Position numbers and translations under genes: made by a program
Notes under the pieces: model-generated
Databases searched by the model: none
What the model saw: only the letters and a program-made list of their open reading frames with translations
Told to the model about the DNA's origin: nothing
DNA from: Aldersonia sp036524855
GTDB taxonomy: Bacteria > Actinomycetota > Actinomycetes > Mycobacteriales > Mycobacteriaceae
NCBI GenBank assembly: GCA_036524855.1
Contig: DATDBL010000205.1
Location: 1 to 26,266, forward strand
Direction: 5' to 3'
Length of the DNA: 26,266 bases
Shown: one piece after another, positions 13,556 to 21,878 of the stretch
Layout: each line of letters opens with the position of its first letter
Numbering within the stretch: position 1 is the first letter of the stretch

Positions 13556-14251
13556 ATGGCACGTCTCGATTTCCAGGCCCTCAACGATGCGGTCCGCTAT
13601 CTCATGTTCTCGGTGTACCGGGTGACGCCCGGCGTACTCGGCGACGATCGCGAGGCCGCGATCAAGGAGGCGCGGGCGTTCTTCGACGGCCTCGGTGACC
13701 GGGGTGTGGTCACCCGCGGGATCTACGACGTCGCCGGGATGCGCGCCGACGCCGACTTCATGACCTGGACGCACGCCGAACGCGTCGAGGACCTGCAGGC
13801 CGCCTATTCCGACTTCCGCCGCACAACCGAGTTGGGCCGGGCGAGCACGCCGGTATGGAGCAACGTCGCGCTGCACCGCCCGGCGGAGTTCAACAAGAGC
13901 CACATCCCGGCGTTCCTGGCCGGTGAGGAGGCGGGCAGCTACATCTGCGTCTATCCGTTCGTGCGGTCCTACGACTGGTACCTGCTCCCCGATGCCGACC
14001 GCCGCAAGATGCTCGCCGATCACGGCAAGGCAGCCCGCGGCTACCCCGACGTACGCGCCAACACCGTGTCGTCGTTCGCCCTCGGTGACTACGAGTGGAT
14101 CCTCGCCTTCGAGGCCCCGGAACTGCACCGCATCGTCGACCTCATGCGTGACCTCCGCGCCACCGAGGCCCGCCGCCACGTCCGCGAGGAGACCCCCTTC
14201 TTCACCGGCCCCCGGGTCGACATCGCCGCCCTCATCGCCGCGCTCCCGTAG
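13556..14251 (+). CDS. hemQ: Coproheme decarboxylase (HemQ/ChdC)
   Basis: 231 residues from ATG 13556, 30 bases after hemY. Chlorite-dismutase-fold enzyme that oxidatively decarboxylates coproheme to haem b, the last step of the coproporphyrin-dependent pathway. The N-terminal half has YLMFSVYRVTPGVL and the C-terminal half YICVYPFVRSYDWYLLP, with Y133 the likely radical tyrosine. H156 in KMLADHGKAARGY is the expected axial haem ligand. The NTVSSFALGDYEWILAFEAP strand set and the final arginine-rich helix are typical. GGAGG sits only one base from the ATG, an unusually short spacing. It is convergent with the CPBP gene. Confidence 0.96.
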   Translation: MARLDFQALNDAVRYLMFSVYRVTPGVLGDDREAAIKEARAFFDGLGDRGVVTRGIYDVAGMRADADFMTWTHAERVEDLQAAYSDFRRTTELGRASTPVWSNVALHRPAEFNKSHIPAFLAGEEAGSYICVYPFVRSYDWYLLPDADRRKMLADHGKAARGYPDVRANTVSSFALGDYEWILAFEAPELHRIVDLMRDLRATEARRHVREETPFFTGPRVDIAALIAALP

Positions 14252-14264
14252 CGCGCGCCGCGCG

Positions 14265-15011
14265 TCACATGGTGGCGTGCCAGACCGCCGCTGCGGCCAG
14301 AGCGCCGGCGCCGTTCACGGACCAGTGCAGCGCGATCGGCGCGAGCAGGCTGCCGCTACGGCGACGGAGCCACGTGAAGACGAACCCGGCGGCCGCTGTC
14401 GCCGCGACCGCGCAGGCGATGCCCAGAATCTGCCCGGTCACCCCGCCTCCCAGCAGGGCGCTCAGGCCACGGTTGCTCGCGGTCAGGCCCAACGACGACG
14501 CGACGTGCCAGAGGCCGAACAGCAGCGACCCCGCCATCGCCACCCCGCGGAACCCGGTCACCCGCGACAGGGTCCCATGCAGCACGCCGCGGAAGGCCAA
14601 CTCCTCGGGGATCGCGGTCTGCAGCGGGATCACGACCATCGACGCGATCAGCGCGCCCGAAATCGTCGCGTAGCGGTCGGCCATGAACAACGGCCGGGTC
14701 CACGGCAGCGCCGCCCCGATCGCGACCACCGCGACCACGAGGCCGACCGCGCCCAGCGCGTACAGCGCACCGCTGCGCAACTGCGACGGACACAACCCCA
14801 GGTCCGCCCAGCCCAGGCCGCGGCGACGCATCAGCCCCAGCAGCACCAGCGCCGCGATCGGAACCGCGGCGATGCTCGCCCAGGGAGTGGTGAAATGAGC
14901 AACCAGATTCGTCGCGACCAGCACCGCCACCACCACGGCCACATCGATCCACGCGTGGAATCCGAGATGGGGTACTCGTGCTTCCGCGCTCCCGGTAACC
15001 GCGCCGCTCAC
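14265..15011 (-). CDS. CPBP family intramembrane metalloprotease
   Basis: 248 residues, ATG at 15011 overlapping the msrB stop (ATGA). It is an integral membrane protein with about seven hydrophobic segments (for example WIDVAVVVAVLVATNLVA at 21-38, ALYALGAVGLVVAVVAIG at 82-99, and IACAVAATAAAGFVFTW at 198-214). The CAAX-protease/bacteriocin-processing (CPBP, formerly Abi) motifs are present: E136-E137 and R141 in PEELAFRG, H169 in GLWHV, and H229 with N233 in LHWSVNG. All predicted metal and catalytic positions are intact. Its substrates are unknown. The tight overlap with msrB suggests co-expression with envelope genes. I recall a different gene next to msrB in M. tuberculosis. Confidence 0.9.
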   Translation of the reverse strand: MSGAVTGSAEARVPHLGFHAWIDVAVVVAVLVATNLVAHFTTPWASIAAVPIAALVLLGLMRRRGLGWADLGLCPSQLRSGALYALGAVGLVVAVVAIGAALPWTRPLFMADRYATISGALIASMVVIPLQTAIPEELAFRGVLHGTLSRVTGFRGVAMAGSLLFGLWHVASSLGLTASNRGLSALLGGGVTGQILGIACAVAATAAAGFVFTWLRRRSGSLLAPIALHWSVNGAGALAAAAVWHATM

Positions 15012-15448
15012 TCGGGCGAGCCGGTCGGTCCGGTGGACTTCAGGCGCAGCGAGATCGAGTTGATGCAGTACCGCTGATCGGTGGGAGTGGAGTAGCCCTC
15101 ACCCTCGAAGACGTGCCCGAGGTGGCTGTGGCAGTTCGCGCAGAGCACCTCGACGCGCCGCATACCCAGCGAGCTGTCCGTGCGCAGGATCACCGCGTCG
15201 GAGTCCTTCGGGTCGAAGAACGACGGCCAGCCGCAGTGCGACTCGAACTTCTCGCTGCTGCGAAACAGCTCGGCGCCGCAGGCGCGGCATTCGTACACAC
15301 CCTCGGTTTTCGTGTCGGTGTACTCGCCGGTGAAGGGCCGCTCGGTGCCGGCGAGGCGGAGCACACGGAATTCGTCGGGGTTGAGCCGGACGCGCCATTG
15401 CTCGTCGGACAGCGCGAACGCGGGCTGCTGCTGGTCGGTAGAACTCAC
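15008..15448 (-). CDS. msrB: Peptide-methionine (R)-S-oxide reductase
   Basis: 146 residues from GTG 15448, which overlaps the aftC stop by 4 nt. MsrB reduces the R epimer of methionine sulphoxide in proteins, using thioredoxin. A structural zinc site is formed by C54/C57 (YECRACGAEL) and C103/C106 (LCANCHSHLGHVF). The catalytic cysteine is C128 in QRYCINSISLRL, and C72 in ESHCGWPSF is a candidate resolving cysteine. No signal peptide is seen, so it acts in the cytoplasm. Adjacency to aftC matches Rv2674-Rv2673. Confidence 0.96.
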   Translation of the reverse strand: MSSTDQQQPAFALSDEQWRVRLNPDEFRVLRLAGTERPFTGEYTDTKTEGVYECRACGAELFRSSEKFESHCGWPSFFDPKDSDAVILRTDSSLGMRRVEVLCANCHSHLGHVFEGEGYSTPTDQRYCINSISLRLKSTGPTGSPE

Positions 15449-16695
15449 GTGTCTATAGTAATGGGCTCTTTCGCCGGAGTCTGTGACGCAGATAACACCG
15501 GGTCGATGCCGTCCGCGAGTCGGCCCTCCCGCCGCGCGGCGAGGTAGCGGTCGACGAGAACGGCGCACACGACGACCAGCAGCAGGCTCCAGCCGAGCGT
15601 CGTCTTGAGGTACTCGGCGGCGCGACCCTCGGTCCAGAACCGCGTCGAGAGCCAACTGTCGTAGGACATGAATCCGTAGATCGCCAACCAGGCGGGCCAG
15701 TTGCGCAGCACCGAGTTGCGCAGCACCACGCTCACCAGGAACGGGAACAGCATCATCGAGTAGTACATCTGCCCGAGCGAGCCGAGCAGGAACATCGCGG
15801 TCAGCAGCACACCGGACGTCGTTGTCACGAAGAACAGTTCGTCGTCGCGGTAGTAGCGGTACAGCAGCCACAGCGACACCACCACGGTCGCCGCGAAGAT
15901 CAGCCGAATACCCCAGGTCAGGGCGGTGGGCAGGCCGTAGTATTCGCCATTGCCGACGATCGCGCTGTTGAAGTAGTCGCGCGACTCGAACAGATACGGC
16001 AGCGTGCTGTGCACGAACTCCATCGGATCCTCGATCAGCGGCCACGCGATCGCGGTGAGCACCAGCGGCACCCCGATCGAGGTGATGAACACCTTCCACT
16101 GCCCCCGCACCAGCGCGATCAGCAGCAGCGGCGCCAGGATCGGCTTCACCGCGATCGTCAGGCCCATCATCGTCCCCGCCCACAGGTCGCGGCGGGCGAG
16201 CAGGAAGCGGACGAACAGCACCTCGGCCAGCAGCACCAGGCCGTTGATGTTGGTGAACACCAGCGTGTTCGTGACCGTCTCCGAGGAGAACATCGCCAGC
16301 AGCAGCACCGGCGCCGCGACCGACGATAGCGTGTAGCGGAACAGGCGCAGCAGCAGATACCAGGCCGCCAGGATCGCGATCGCGTTGACCAGGATGAACA
16401 GCCACCGCGACTTCTCCGGGTCGAGGATCGCCAGCGGCGCCATCAGCAGCGTCCCGCTCGGCGGATAGAGGTAGTGCGGGTCGACGGAGTCGAAGTTCGC
16501 GTCGTACACGGGCCGGTGGTTGAGGAAAGCCAGCGATGCCTTGTACACGGGGGCAAAGTCGTCGGTGATGTAGCCGTTGATCGCCTTGACGAACACCCGG
16601 TGCAGGACCGTCATGATCGCGATCGGCCACAGCGCGAACCGGATCACCTCGCCGGTCGTGCGCGCGGTGCGGGGCTCGAGCTTGCTGAGGAACAC
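15445..16695 (-). CDS. aftC: Alpha-(1->3)-arabinofuranosyltransferase, GT87 family
   Basis: 416 residues from GTG 16695; an in-frame stop lies four codons upstream, so this is the earliest possible start. It is a polytopic membrane protein with roughly ten hydrophobic segments, such as RWLFILVNAIAILAAWYLLL and GVLLTAMFLLGSLGQ. The GT-C type acidic motif, TDDFAPVYKASLAFLNHRPV, lies in the first external loop (D45-D46), followed by YLYPPSGTLLMAPLA. AftC uses decaprenyl-phosphoryl-arabinose to place alpha-1,3 branches on arabinogalactan and lipoarabinomannan. The assignment rests on the GT87 pattern together with the conserved order hydrolase-aftC-msrB seen at Rv2672-Rv2674. The M. tuberculosis protein is slightly longer. 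The start lies 60 bases after the hydrolase stop. Confidence 0.88.
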   Translation of the reverse strand: MFLSKLEPRTARTTGEVIRFALWPIAIMTVLHRVFVKAINGYITDDFAPVYKASLAFLNHRPVYDANFDSVDPHYLYPPSGTLLMAPLAILDPEKSRWLFILVNAIAILAAWYLLLRLFRYTLSSVAAPVLLLAMFSSETVTNTLVFTNINGLVLLAEVLFVRFLLARRDLWAGTMMGLTIAVKPILAPLLLIALVRGQWKVFITSIGVPLVLTAIAWPLIEDPMEFVHSTLPYLFESRDYFNSAIVGNGEYYGLPTALTWGIRLIFAATVVVSLWLLYRYYRDDELFFVTTTSGVLLTAMFLLGSLGQMYYSMMLFPFLVSVVLRNSVLRNWPAWLAIYGFMSYDSWLSTRFWTEGRAAEYLKTTLGWSLLLVVVCAVLVDRYLAARREGRLADGIDPVLSASQTPAKEPITIDT

Positions 16696-16755
16696 GTGGG
16701 CAAACTACACCGCCGCGGCGTGTGGAGCCGCTCACCCACCCGCCGCGCGCGCCGG

Positions 16756-18318
16756 TCAGGCCGGGCAGGCGGTCCCGTTGGCGGGCAGCTTCGCCGTGGC
16801 CGCGTACTCGACGACGGCCTGTTGCGCGCAGCTCGAGTGGTTCGCGACGGGATGCCCCCAGCCCTGCCAGCCGATGCCCGACGGGTTGCCGCCGGCGGCG
16901 GCCACCGCACCCGTGACCGAGGCGAGGCCGTCGTTGCCGACCACCGGGTCGGCGATGGAGCTCGTCACCAGCACCGGGATGCGGACGTCGGTCGGCAGCG
17001 GGGGAGCGGGCGCGACCGGCCAGGCCGAGCACGTCAGCAGGCCCAGCGCGGCCTGCCGCCCGAATACCGGGTAGCGCTCGTTCCACGAGTCGGCCAACTC
17101 GCGCACCTTGCCGACCGCCGGCCACTGCTGGCCGTCCGTGCAGCGGGCGATGAACTGCCCGTCGGCGGCGGTCGCGGACTGCTCGCGCAGAACCAGGTTC
17201 GACAACGCGACGGTGTCGCCCCGCCCTGCCGCCGTCAACGCGTCGGCGAGCTCCGCGACGCGGGTCTGCTGGTCGCTGCGCGGAGAGCCGAGGAACCCGC
17301 CGATCGCGGTGAGCATCGCATTCGCGCTGGTCCCGGGGATCTCGCCGGCACCGGCGCGACGGACCAGGTCCGCGACCGTCGCCTCGGGGTCCGCGCCGAG
17401 CGAGCAGTTCAGCGCGACGCACCGGTTCGCGAACGCGGCGAGCGCGGCCTCCGCGCCGCGCACCTGGTACTCGGTGAGCGTGGTGACGTCGGCGCCGGCC
17501 CCTTCCGGTGCGTCGAGGACCAGCCGCCCGACGTGCGAGGGGTACTGCTGCGCGTAGGCGAGCGCGACGGCGGTGCCGTTGCCGGAGCCGAGGATGCCGA
17601 TCGCGTCGACGTCCCAGAGGAGCCGCAGCTGTTCGAGGTCGTCGGCGGCGTGGGCGGTGTCGAAGGCGAGTTCCTGGGGCTGCAGGAAGTCCTTGCAGGC
17701 GATGGTCGCCGCCTGGCTCAGTTCGGCCATGGTGCCCGCAGGGTCCGTACTGGACTGGGCATGGTCGAGCAGCCCGGTGCGGGTCTCGGGCGGGATGCAG
17801 TCGATCGGGGTCGACGTGCCGATCCCGCGGCGGTCGAGCGCGACCAGCGGACGCGCGGTCAGCAGCGCGCCCGCGGGTCCGGCGGCGAGGCCGGCGAGCG
17901 TCGCGGTGGAGGAGCGGTCGGAGCCGGACGTAACCACCAGCGGCGGCGCGTCGAGCGGGGTTTCCGGCAGCCGCGCGCGCATCGCCCCGGCGGTGAACGT
18001 GCCGTAGATCGCGCCGGACGCGTCGATCGGCGTGGACAGCTCCGCGCACTCGAGGATCAGGCCCTGCGGCCCCGTCCCCAGCCCCCACAGGTCCAGCACG
18101 GGCTTCGTGCAGTCCCGCCACGGAAGGTCGGACTTCGGCACCGCGAGGTCCGGGGCCGTCACCGGTGCCGTTGTCGTCGCGCTCGGTGCGGGTTCGACGA
18201 CGCCGCGCTGGTCCACCGCGACCCCGGGCCGGCTCGACGGTCCCGCCCCGCAGCCCGCCAGCAGCATGCCGATGACGACGGCAGTGACGACGCGGGCCCG
18301 GGCGGTCGCAGCGGTCAT
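16756..18318 (-). CDS. TAP-like alpha/beta-hydrolase lipoprotein lacking the nucleophilic serine
   Basis: 520 residues from ATG 18318. A signal sequence ends in a lipobox (GMLLAGC, C23), so the protein is predicted to be anchored on the outside of the membrane. It matches the tripeptidyl-aminopeptidase-like secreted hydrolases (Rv2672 by position). An alpha/beta-hydrolase core is clear: PLVALDRRGIGTSTPIDC, CKDFLQPQELAFDTAHAADD, then DAIGILGSGNGTAVALAYAQ. At the nucleophile elbow the family has GGSYGT; here it reads GSGNGT, putting G246 where the serine should be. The late acid (SSIADPVVGND) and histidine (GWGHPVANHSSC) regions remain. It may be non-catalytic, or it may use the neighbouring S245. 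It is followed by aftC, so a role in envelope assembly is plausible. Confidence 0.88.
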   Translation of the reverse strand: MTAATARARVVTAVVIGMLLAGCGAGPSSRPGVAVDQRGVVEPAPSATTTAPVTAPDLAVPKSDLPWRDCTKPVLDLWGLGTGPQGLILECAELSTPIDASGAIYGTFTAGAMRARLPETPLDAPPLVVTSGSDRSSTATLAGLAAGPAGALLTARPLVALDRRGIGTSTPIDCIPPETRTGLLDHAQSSTDPAGTMAELSQAATIACKDFLQPQELAFDTAHAADDLEQLRLLWDVDAIGILGSGNGTAVALAYAQQYPSHVGRLVLDAPEGAGADVTTLTEYQVRGAEAALAAFANRCVALNCSLGADPEATVADLVRRAGAGEIPGTSANAMLTAIGGFLGSPRSDQQTRVAELADALTAAGRGDTVALSNLVLREQSATAADGQFIARCTDGQQWPAVGKVRELADSWNERYPVFGRQAALGLLTCSAWPVAPAPPLPTDVRIPVLVTSSIADPVVGNDGLASVTGAVAAAGGNPSGIGWQGWGHPVANHSSCAQQAVVEYAATAKLPANGTACPA

Positions 18319-18393
18319 GGCGTCCAGCGTGCCAGGTTCACGGTGTCGGGTTCAGGATGGGCGCCAGGCGCGCACCCGACGGGTGAGGCGGGT
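18319..18393. other. Spacer between the hydrolase and the RibD-like gene
   Basis: 75 bases without a gene. It is GC-rich, and I see no clear promoter or terminator. Confidence 0.5.
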
Positions 18394-19128
18394 TCAGGTC
18401 GGTGGCCTCGCGCGCACCCACCGGGTCAGCACAGTGCCGTCGTCGTCGAGCAGCACGTGCCCCCGCGTCATCGCGACCTTCACCGCCGACGCCGACCTCG
18501 CGATCCGGGTGTCGCCGCCGGCGACCAGCACCGGCGAGGTGGTCAGGCAGAGCTCGTCGACGACGTCGTCGCCGATGAACTGCCCGGACAGCGACGGCCC
18601 GCCCTCGCACAGCACCCGCAGCAGTCCGAGGTCGGCGAGCGCGGCCAGGATCGCGGCGCTGGTCAGCTCGCCCTCGACGGCGACGATCTGTGCGCCGGCT
18701 CGGCGCAGGGGCGCGACGGGCGCCGCCGAAGTGGTGAGCACGATCGGCGCGACCGCGGTGTCGTTGAACAGCCGCGACTCCGGGTCGAGGCGGGCGCTCC
18801 TGGTGAGCACCGCGATCGGCGGCACCGCGGCGAGTCCGCGGGCGAGGCGGCGCTCGCGCTGCGCTTCGTCGACCCTCGCGCCGCCGTAGTCCTCCGCCCG
18901 GGCGGTGCCGGCCCCCACGAGCACGACGTCCGCGAGTTCGCGCAGCACCCCGAACACGCGCTTGTCCGCGGGGGTGCCGAGCCCGCCGGAGACGCCGTCG
19001 ACGGTCGCGGCGCCGTCGATGCTCGAGACGAAGTTCAGCCGCAGCCACGGCCGGGTCATGGACACCGGATAGGCGTAGCGCTCGCGCAAGTCGTCGTCAG
19101 TGATGGTGCCGATTGCGGTCCCGCTCAT
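18394..19128 (-). CDS. RibD C-terminal-domain pyrimidine reductase family protein
   Basis: 244 residues from ATG 19128, with GGAGAG just upstream. It contains only the reductase (RibD C-terminal) domain, not the deaminase. Marks are PWLRLNFVSSIDGAATVDG (substrate/NADPH), GTPADKRVFGVLRELADVVL and LLRVLCEGGPSLSGQF. The fold is that of dihydrofolate reductase. The positional equivalent Rv2671 has been reported to act as a dihydrofolate reductase analogue when overexpressed, so folate as well as riboflavin metabolism should be considered. It is divergent from the ATPase gene at 19214 across 85 bases. Confidence 0.88.
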   Translation of the reverse strand: MSGTAIGTITDDDLRERYAYPVSMTRPWLRLNFVSSIDGAATVDGVSGGLGTPADKRVFGVLRELADVVLVGAGTARAEDYGGARVDEAQRERRLARGLAAVPPIAVLTRSARLDPESRLFNDTAVAPIVLTTSAAPVAPLRRAGAQIVAVEGELTSAAILAALADLGLLRVLCEGGPSLSGQFIGDDVVDELCLTTSPVLVAGGDTRIARSASAVKVAMTRGHVLLDDDGTVLTRWVRARPPT

Positions 19129-19200
19129 CGGCTCTCCGCCGAGCCGTGTGAATTTTGTCGCAGTGTGGCTGTGCTCACGGACCAGATCACACCACGTCAT

Positions 19201-19206
19201 TAAAGT
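19201..19206 (+). promoter_or_regulatory. Candidate -10 box for the ATPase gene
   Basis: TAAAGT ends seven bases before the ATG at 19214, suggesting a leaderless transcript. A good -35 is not evident. Confidence 0.35.
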
Positions 19207-19213
19207 CGATTGC

Positions 19214-20233
19214 ATGCCACAGCGCCTCGTCGACCGCAACCCGGTGGTGCCCGCCGACCGTCTGGTCGAGCAGATGTCCCCGCCACCGATGTTCGACTAC
19301 GCGAGCTTCGACTCCTACATCCCCGATCCCGACGAGCCCAGCCAGGCGCAGGCGGTCGAGACGGCGGCGGAGTTCGTCGGCATGGTCGCGGCGCTGCGCC
19401 GCGGCGGCAAGCGCGGCCTGTTCGGCCGCAAGAAGACGCCCGCGAGCGGCGTCGGCCTCTACCTCGACGGCGGGTTCGGTGTCGGCAAGACCCACCTGCT
19501 GACCTCGATCTACCACAGCTGCCCCGGCCCTAAGACGTTCGGCACCTTCGTCGAACTCACCCACCTCGTCGGCGCGCTCGGCTTCAACAACACCGTCGAG
19601 CGGCTGTCCGGCAACAGCGTGCTGTGCATCGACGAGTTCGAACTCGACGACCCGGGTGACACCATGCTGGTGTCCCGGCTGCTCACCGAACTGACCGCGC
19701 GCGGCGTGTCGATCGCGGCGACGTCGAACACCCTGCCCGGCCAACTCGGCGAGGGCCGCTTCGCCGCGCAGGACTTCCTGCGTGAGATCAAGAAGCTGTC
19801 GTCGATCTTCGAGACGGTCCGTGTCGACGGCCCCGACTACCGCCACCGCGACCTCCCGCCCGCGCCGCCGCCGACCGAGCCCGCCGATCTCGTCGAGCGC
19901 GCCGAGGCCACGCCCGGTGCGACCCTCGACGACTTCGATGAACTGCTCGACCACCTCGCCACTCTGCACCCTTCGCGATACAAGAAGCTGCTCGACGGCG
20001 TCAGCGCGGTGTTCGTGTCGAACGTGCACCCGATCGACAACCAGGCCGTCGCGCTGCGCGTCGTCGTCCTCGCCGACCGCCTCTACGACGCCGGCATCCC
20101 CGTCGTCGTGTCCGGTGCGAAGCTCGACGAACTCTTCACGCAGGAAATGCTCGACGGCGGCTACCGCAAGAAGTACCTGCGCGCGACCTCACGCCTGCTC
20201 GCGCTGTCCCGCGAGGGCAACCGCGCCGCGTGA
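19214..20233 (+). CDS. zapE: Cell division protein ZapE / AFG1-type ATPase
   Basis: 339 residues from ATG 19214 (MPQRLVDRNPVVPADRLVEQM). A P-loop AAA+ relative. Walker A is GGFGVGKT at 86-93 and Walker B is VLCIDEFELDDPGDTML, with D140-E141. The sensor/second-region motif ARGVSIAATSNTLPGQLGEG follows, then RLYDAGIPVVVSGAKLDELF near the C-terminus. In E. coli ZapE is a Z-ring-associated ATPase; the mitochondrial AFG1/LACE1 relatives work in protein quality control. The actinobacterial role is not established, so the name describes the family only. It matches Rv2670c by position and is convergent with the GNAT gene. Confidence 0.9.
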   Translation: MPQRLVDRNPVVPADRLVEQMSPPPMFDYASFDSYIPDPDEPSQAQAVETAAEFVGMVAALRRGGKRGLFGRKKTPASGVGLYLDGGFGVGKTHLLTSIYHSCPGPKTFGTFVELTHLVGALGFNNTVERLSGNSVLCIDEFELDDPGDTMLVSRLLTELTARGVSIAATSNTLPGQLGEGRFAAQDFLREIKKLSSIFETVRVDGPDYRHRDLPPAPPPTEPADLVERAEATPGATLDDFDELLDHLATLHPSRYKKLLDGVSAVFVSNVHPIDNQAVALRVVVLADRLYDAGIPVVVSGAKLDELFTQEMLDGGYRKKYLRATSRLLALSREGNRAA

Positions 20234-20242
20234 CACCCGGCC

Positions 20243-20257
20243 CGTGAGCCGCTCACG
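20243..20257. terminator. Short hairpin between convergent genes
   Basis: CGTGAG (20243-20248) and CTCACG (20252-20257) pair around CCG, between the ATPase stop and the GNAT stop. The stem is only 6 bp and has no T-tract. Confidence 0.35.
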
Positions 20258-20259
20258 AC

Positions 20260-20799
20260 CTACAGCCTGCGCAGCATCACGTAGTCGTGGTGCGTCTGCT
20301 GCCCGACCTGGAATGTCTTCGTCCCGACACGCTCGAACGCGTGCTTGGCGTAGAAGCGCTGCGCGCGCCGGTTGTGCTGGTTGACCCCGAGCCACATCGC
20401 GGCGCACCCGCCCTCCTTGGCGAGCTTGACTGCGGCGTGCATCAGGGCGTCCGAGGTACCGGTGCCGTGTTGGCCGGGCAGCACGTACATCTTGCTCACC
20501 TCGAGCGCGGGCCTCATCGGCACGCACGCCGCGACGTCGGGGTCGGCCGGTTCGCCGTCGATGAGCATGACGTAGCCGACGATGCGGTCCCCCTCGACCG
20601 CCTTCAGCACGGTGCGAGCTGGGTCGGAGAGGTACTCACCGAAGCGCTCGTCGGAGAGCACGTCGTTGATGAAGACCTCGATGTCGTCGGGGGTGGCGTC
20701 CGGGGGACAAGCCAGCGGGAAGGTCGCGGCCGCCACGTCGCTGAGTGCCTCGGCATCCCAGAGACCGGCGCGGGTCACGTCGACGACGACGTTGGTCAT
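20260..20799 (-). CDS. GNAT family N-acetyltransferase
   Basis: 179 residues from ATG 20799. The acetyl-CoA binding region is VSKMYVLPGQHGTGTSDALM (a Q/RxxGxG/A variant, GQHGTG). It is followed by the family's NRRAQRFYAKHAFERVGTKTF segment, where the tyrosine and asparagine commonly position the cofactor. The N-terminal half, DATPDDIEVFINDVLSDERF, is typical of actinobacterial Rv2669-type proteins. Cytoplasmic. The acceptor amine is unknown. Confidence 0.92.
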   Translation of the reverse strand: MTNVVVDVTRAGLWDAEALSDVAAATFPLACPPDATPDDIEVFINDVLSDERFGEYLSDPARTVLKAVEGDRIVGYVMLIDGEPADPDVAACVPMRPALEVSKMYVLPGQHGTGTSDALMHAAVKLAKEGGCAAMWLGVNQHNRRAQRFYAKHAFERVGTKTFQVGQQTHHDYVMLRRL

Positions 20800-20845
20800 C
20801 TGCCAAGTTAAACATGGACGCGATGGGCGGGTTCGCCGCGGAAGA

Positions 20846-21736
20846 TCACGAATTGACGTCGCGGTCAGGGGACTCGGACCGCACGACCATCACCGGGCAC
20901 CCGGCGCGGGCGAGCACCGCGCTGCTGGTGGAGCCGAGCAACAGCCCCGCGAACCCGCCGAGGCCGCGGTTGCCCACGACGACCAACTGCGCCGATCGCG
21001 ACAGTTCCGCCAGCCGTTGGCGGGGCCCGTCGGTGTACACCCGGCGCGTGACCGGGACGTCGGGGTAGCGCTCCTCCCACACCGCGATCCGCTGCGCGAG
21101 CGCCGCTTCGTCGTCGAGTGGGTCTGCTCGGTTCGCGGCAGAATCGCGGCACGCGTGCACGGCCAGCAGTGCGGCGCGCCGCGCCGACGCCTCCGCGAAC
21201 GCGGCCGCGATCGCGAGTTCGTTGCCGCTGCTCAGGTCGACGCCGACGATCACCGGCCCGACGCGACGAACCTGGTCGACTCCCGGCTGGGTGCGCACCA
21301 CGATCACGGGGCACGCCGCGTGCGTGGCGACGCTCATCGCGGTCGAGCCGAGCGCGAGCAGTCGCTCCGAGCGCGCCTTGCCGACGACGACGAGGTGTGC
21401 GTCCCGGCTCAGCTGCAGCAGCGCCTTCGCCGGAGAGCAGGCGGCGAGGTCGGTCGAGACGGCCGCGTGCGACGCGGTGCGCCGGGCGACCCGCTCGGCG
21501 TGTTCGAGCAGAAACTGTGCGCGCTCCTCGGTGTCCTCGTCGAGGACCCGTCGCGACGCCGAACCCGCGCCGTAGACGATGACGAGTTCGCGGCTGCGAG
21601 CCGCGGCGAGGGTGGCCGCATATCCGACCACCGCGTCGGAGAACTCCGAGCCGTCCGTGCCGACGACCACCGCGCCCGGTGCATGCCGTTCCACCTCGAG
21701 TGTCGACCCCAGAGCCGCGGATCCGAACAGCGCCAT
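20846..21736 (-). CDS. Tandem-domain universal stress protein
   Basis: 296 residues from ATG 21736 behind GGGAGG. Two USP domains: domain 1 at about 20-147 (AVVVGTDGSEFSDAVVGYAA to PVIVVRTQP) and domain 2 at about 158-288 (GPVIVGVDLSSGNELAIAAA to PVMVVRSES). Domain 2 has a complete ATP-binding motif, GNRGLGGFAGLLLGSTS. In domain 1 it is degraded to GKARSERLLALGST, with the second glycine missing, so one functional nucleotide site is expected. Such proteins are often induced in hypoxia or stationary phase. It is divergent from another USP gene at 21915; the 178-base gap contains two palindromes. Confidence 0.93.
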   Translation of the reverse strand: MALFGSAALGSTLEVERHAPGAVVVGTDGSEFSDAVVGYAATLAAARSRELVIVYGAGSASRRVLDEDTEERAQFLLEHAERVARRTASHAAVSTDLAACSPAKALLQLSRDAHLVVVGKARSERLLALGSTAMSVATHAACPVIVVRTQPGVDQVRRVGPVIVGVDLSSGNELAIAAAFAEASARRAALLAVHACRDSAANRADPLDDEAALAQRIAVWEERYPDVPVTRRVYTDGPRQRLAELSRSAQLVVVGNRGLGGFAGLLLGSTSSAVLARAGCPVMVVRSESPDRDVNS

Positions 21737-21815
21737 GACGTGCCTCCCATCCTCGCGATTGCGGCGCGCGAGTGAGCCACTGTCGACGGTAGGCCCGATT
21801 CGCGGTTGTGACAGC

Positions 21816-21844
21816 GGTCATTGGTCCCCGCCCGGGGTGACCAA
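21816..21844. promoter_or_regulatory. Palindromic element between divergent USP genes
   Basis: TTGGT-CCCC (21821-21829) and GGGG-TGACCAA (21834-21844) form an interrupted inverted repeat. GGTCA (21816-21820) and TGACC (21838-21842) give a second pairing. It sits midway between two stress-protein starts and could be an operator. It does not fit the DosR box well. Confidence 0.4.
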
Positions 21845-21864
21845 CCTCGTGTTGCCCGCGAAAC

Positions 21865-21878
21865 CTACTGGTCAGTAG
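21865..21878 (+). promoter_or_regulatory. TetR-like palindrome over the second USP promoter
   Basis: CTACTGGTCAGTAG (21865-21878) is a palindrome at 12 of 14 positions, flanked by AAA and TTT. It overlaps a candidate promoter: TTGCCC (21852-21857), an 18-base spacer and TAGTTT (21876-21881). The size and symmetry resemble TetR-family operators. Confidence 0.5.

Noticed and set aside
15449..18121. Very long minus-strand frame overlapping aftC and the hydrolase
   Set aside because: It is an arginine-, alanine- and proline-rich frame out of register with two clearly homologous genes; only its last 441 bases are real (msrB).
16474..19203. 909-codon plus-strand frame antisense to aftC, hydrolase and RibD-like genes
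   Set aside because: Composition is typical of a GC-rich opposite-strand shadow, with no recognisable domain.
21821..21844. DosR (hypoxia) box upstream of the USP genes
   Set aside because: The palindrome does not keep the GGGACT/AGTCCC core and spacing of the DosR motif; recorded only as an unassigned palindrome.
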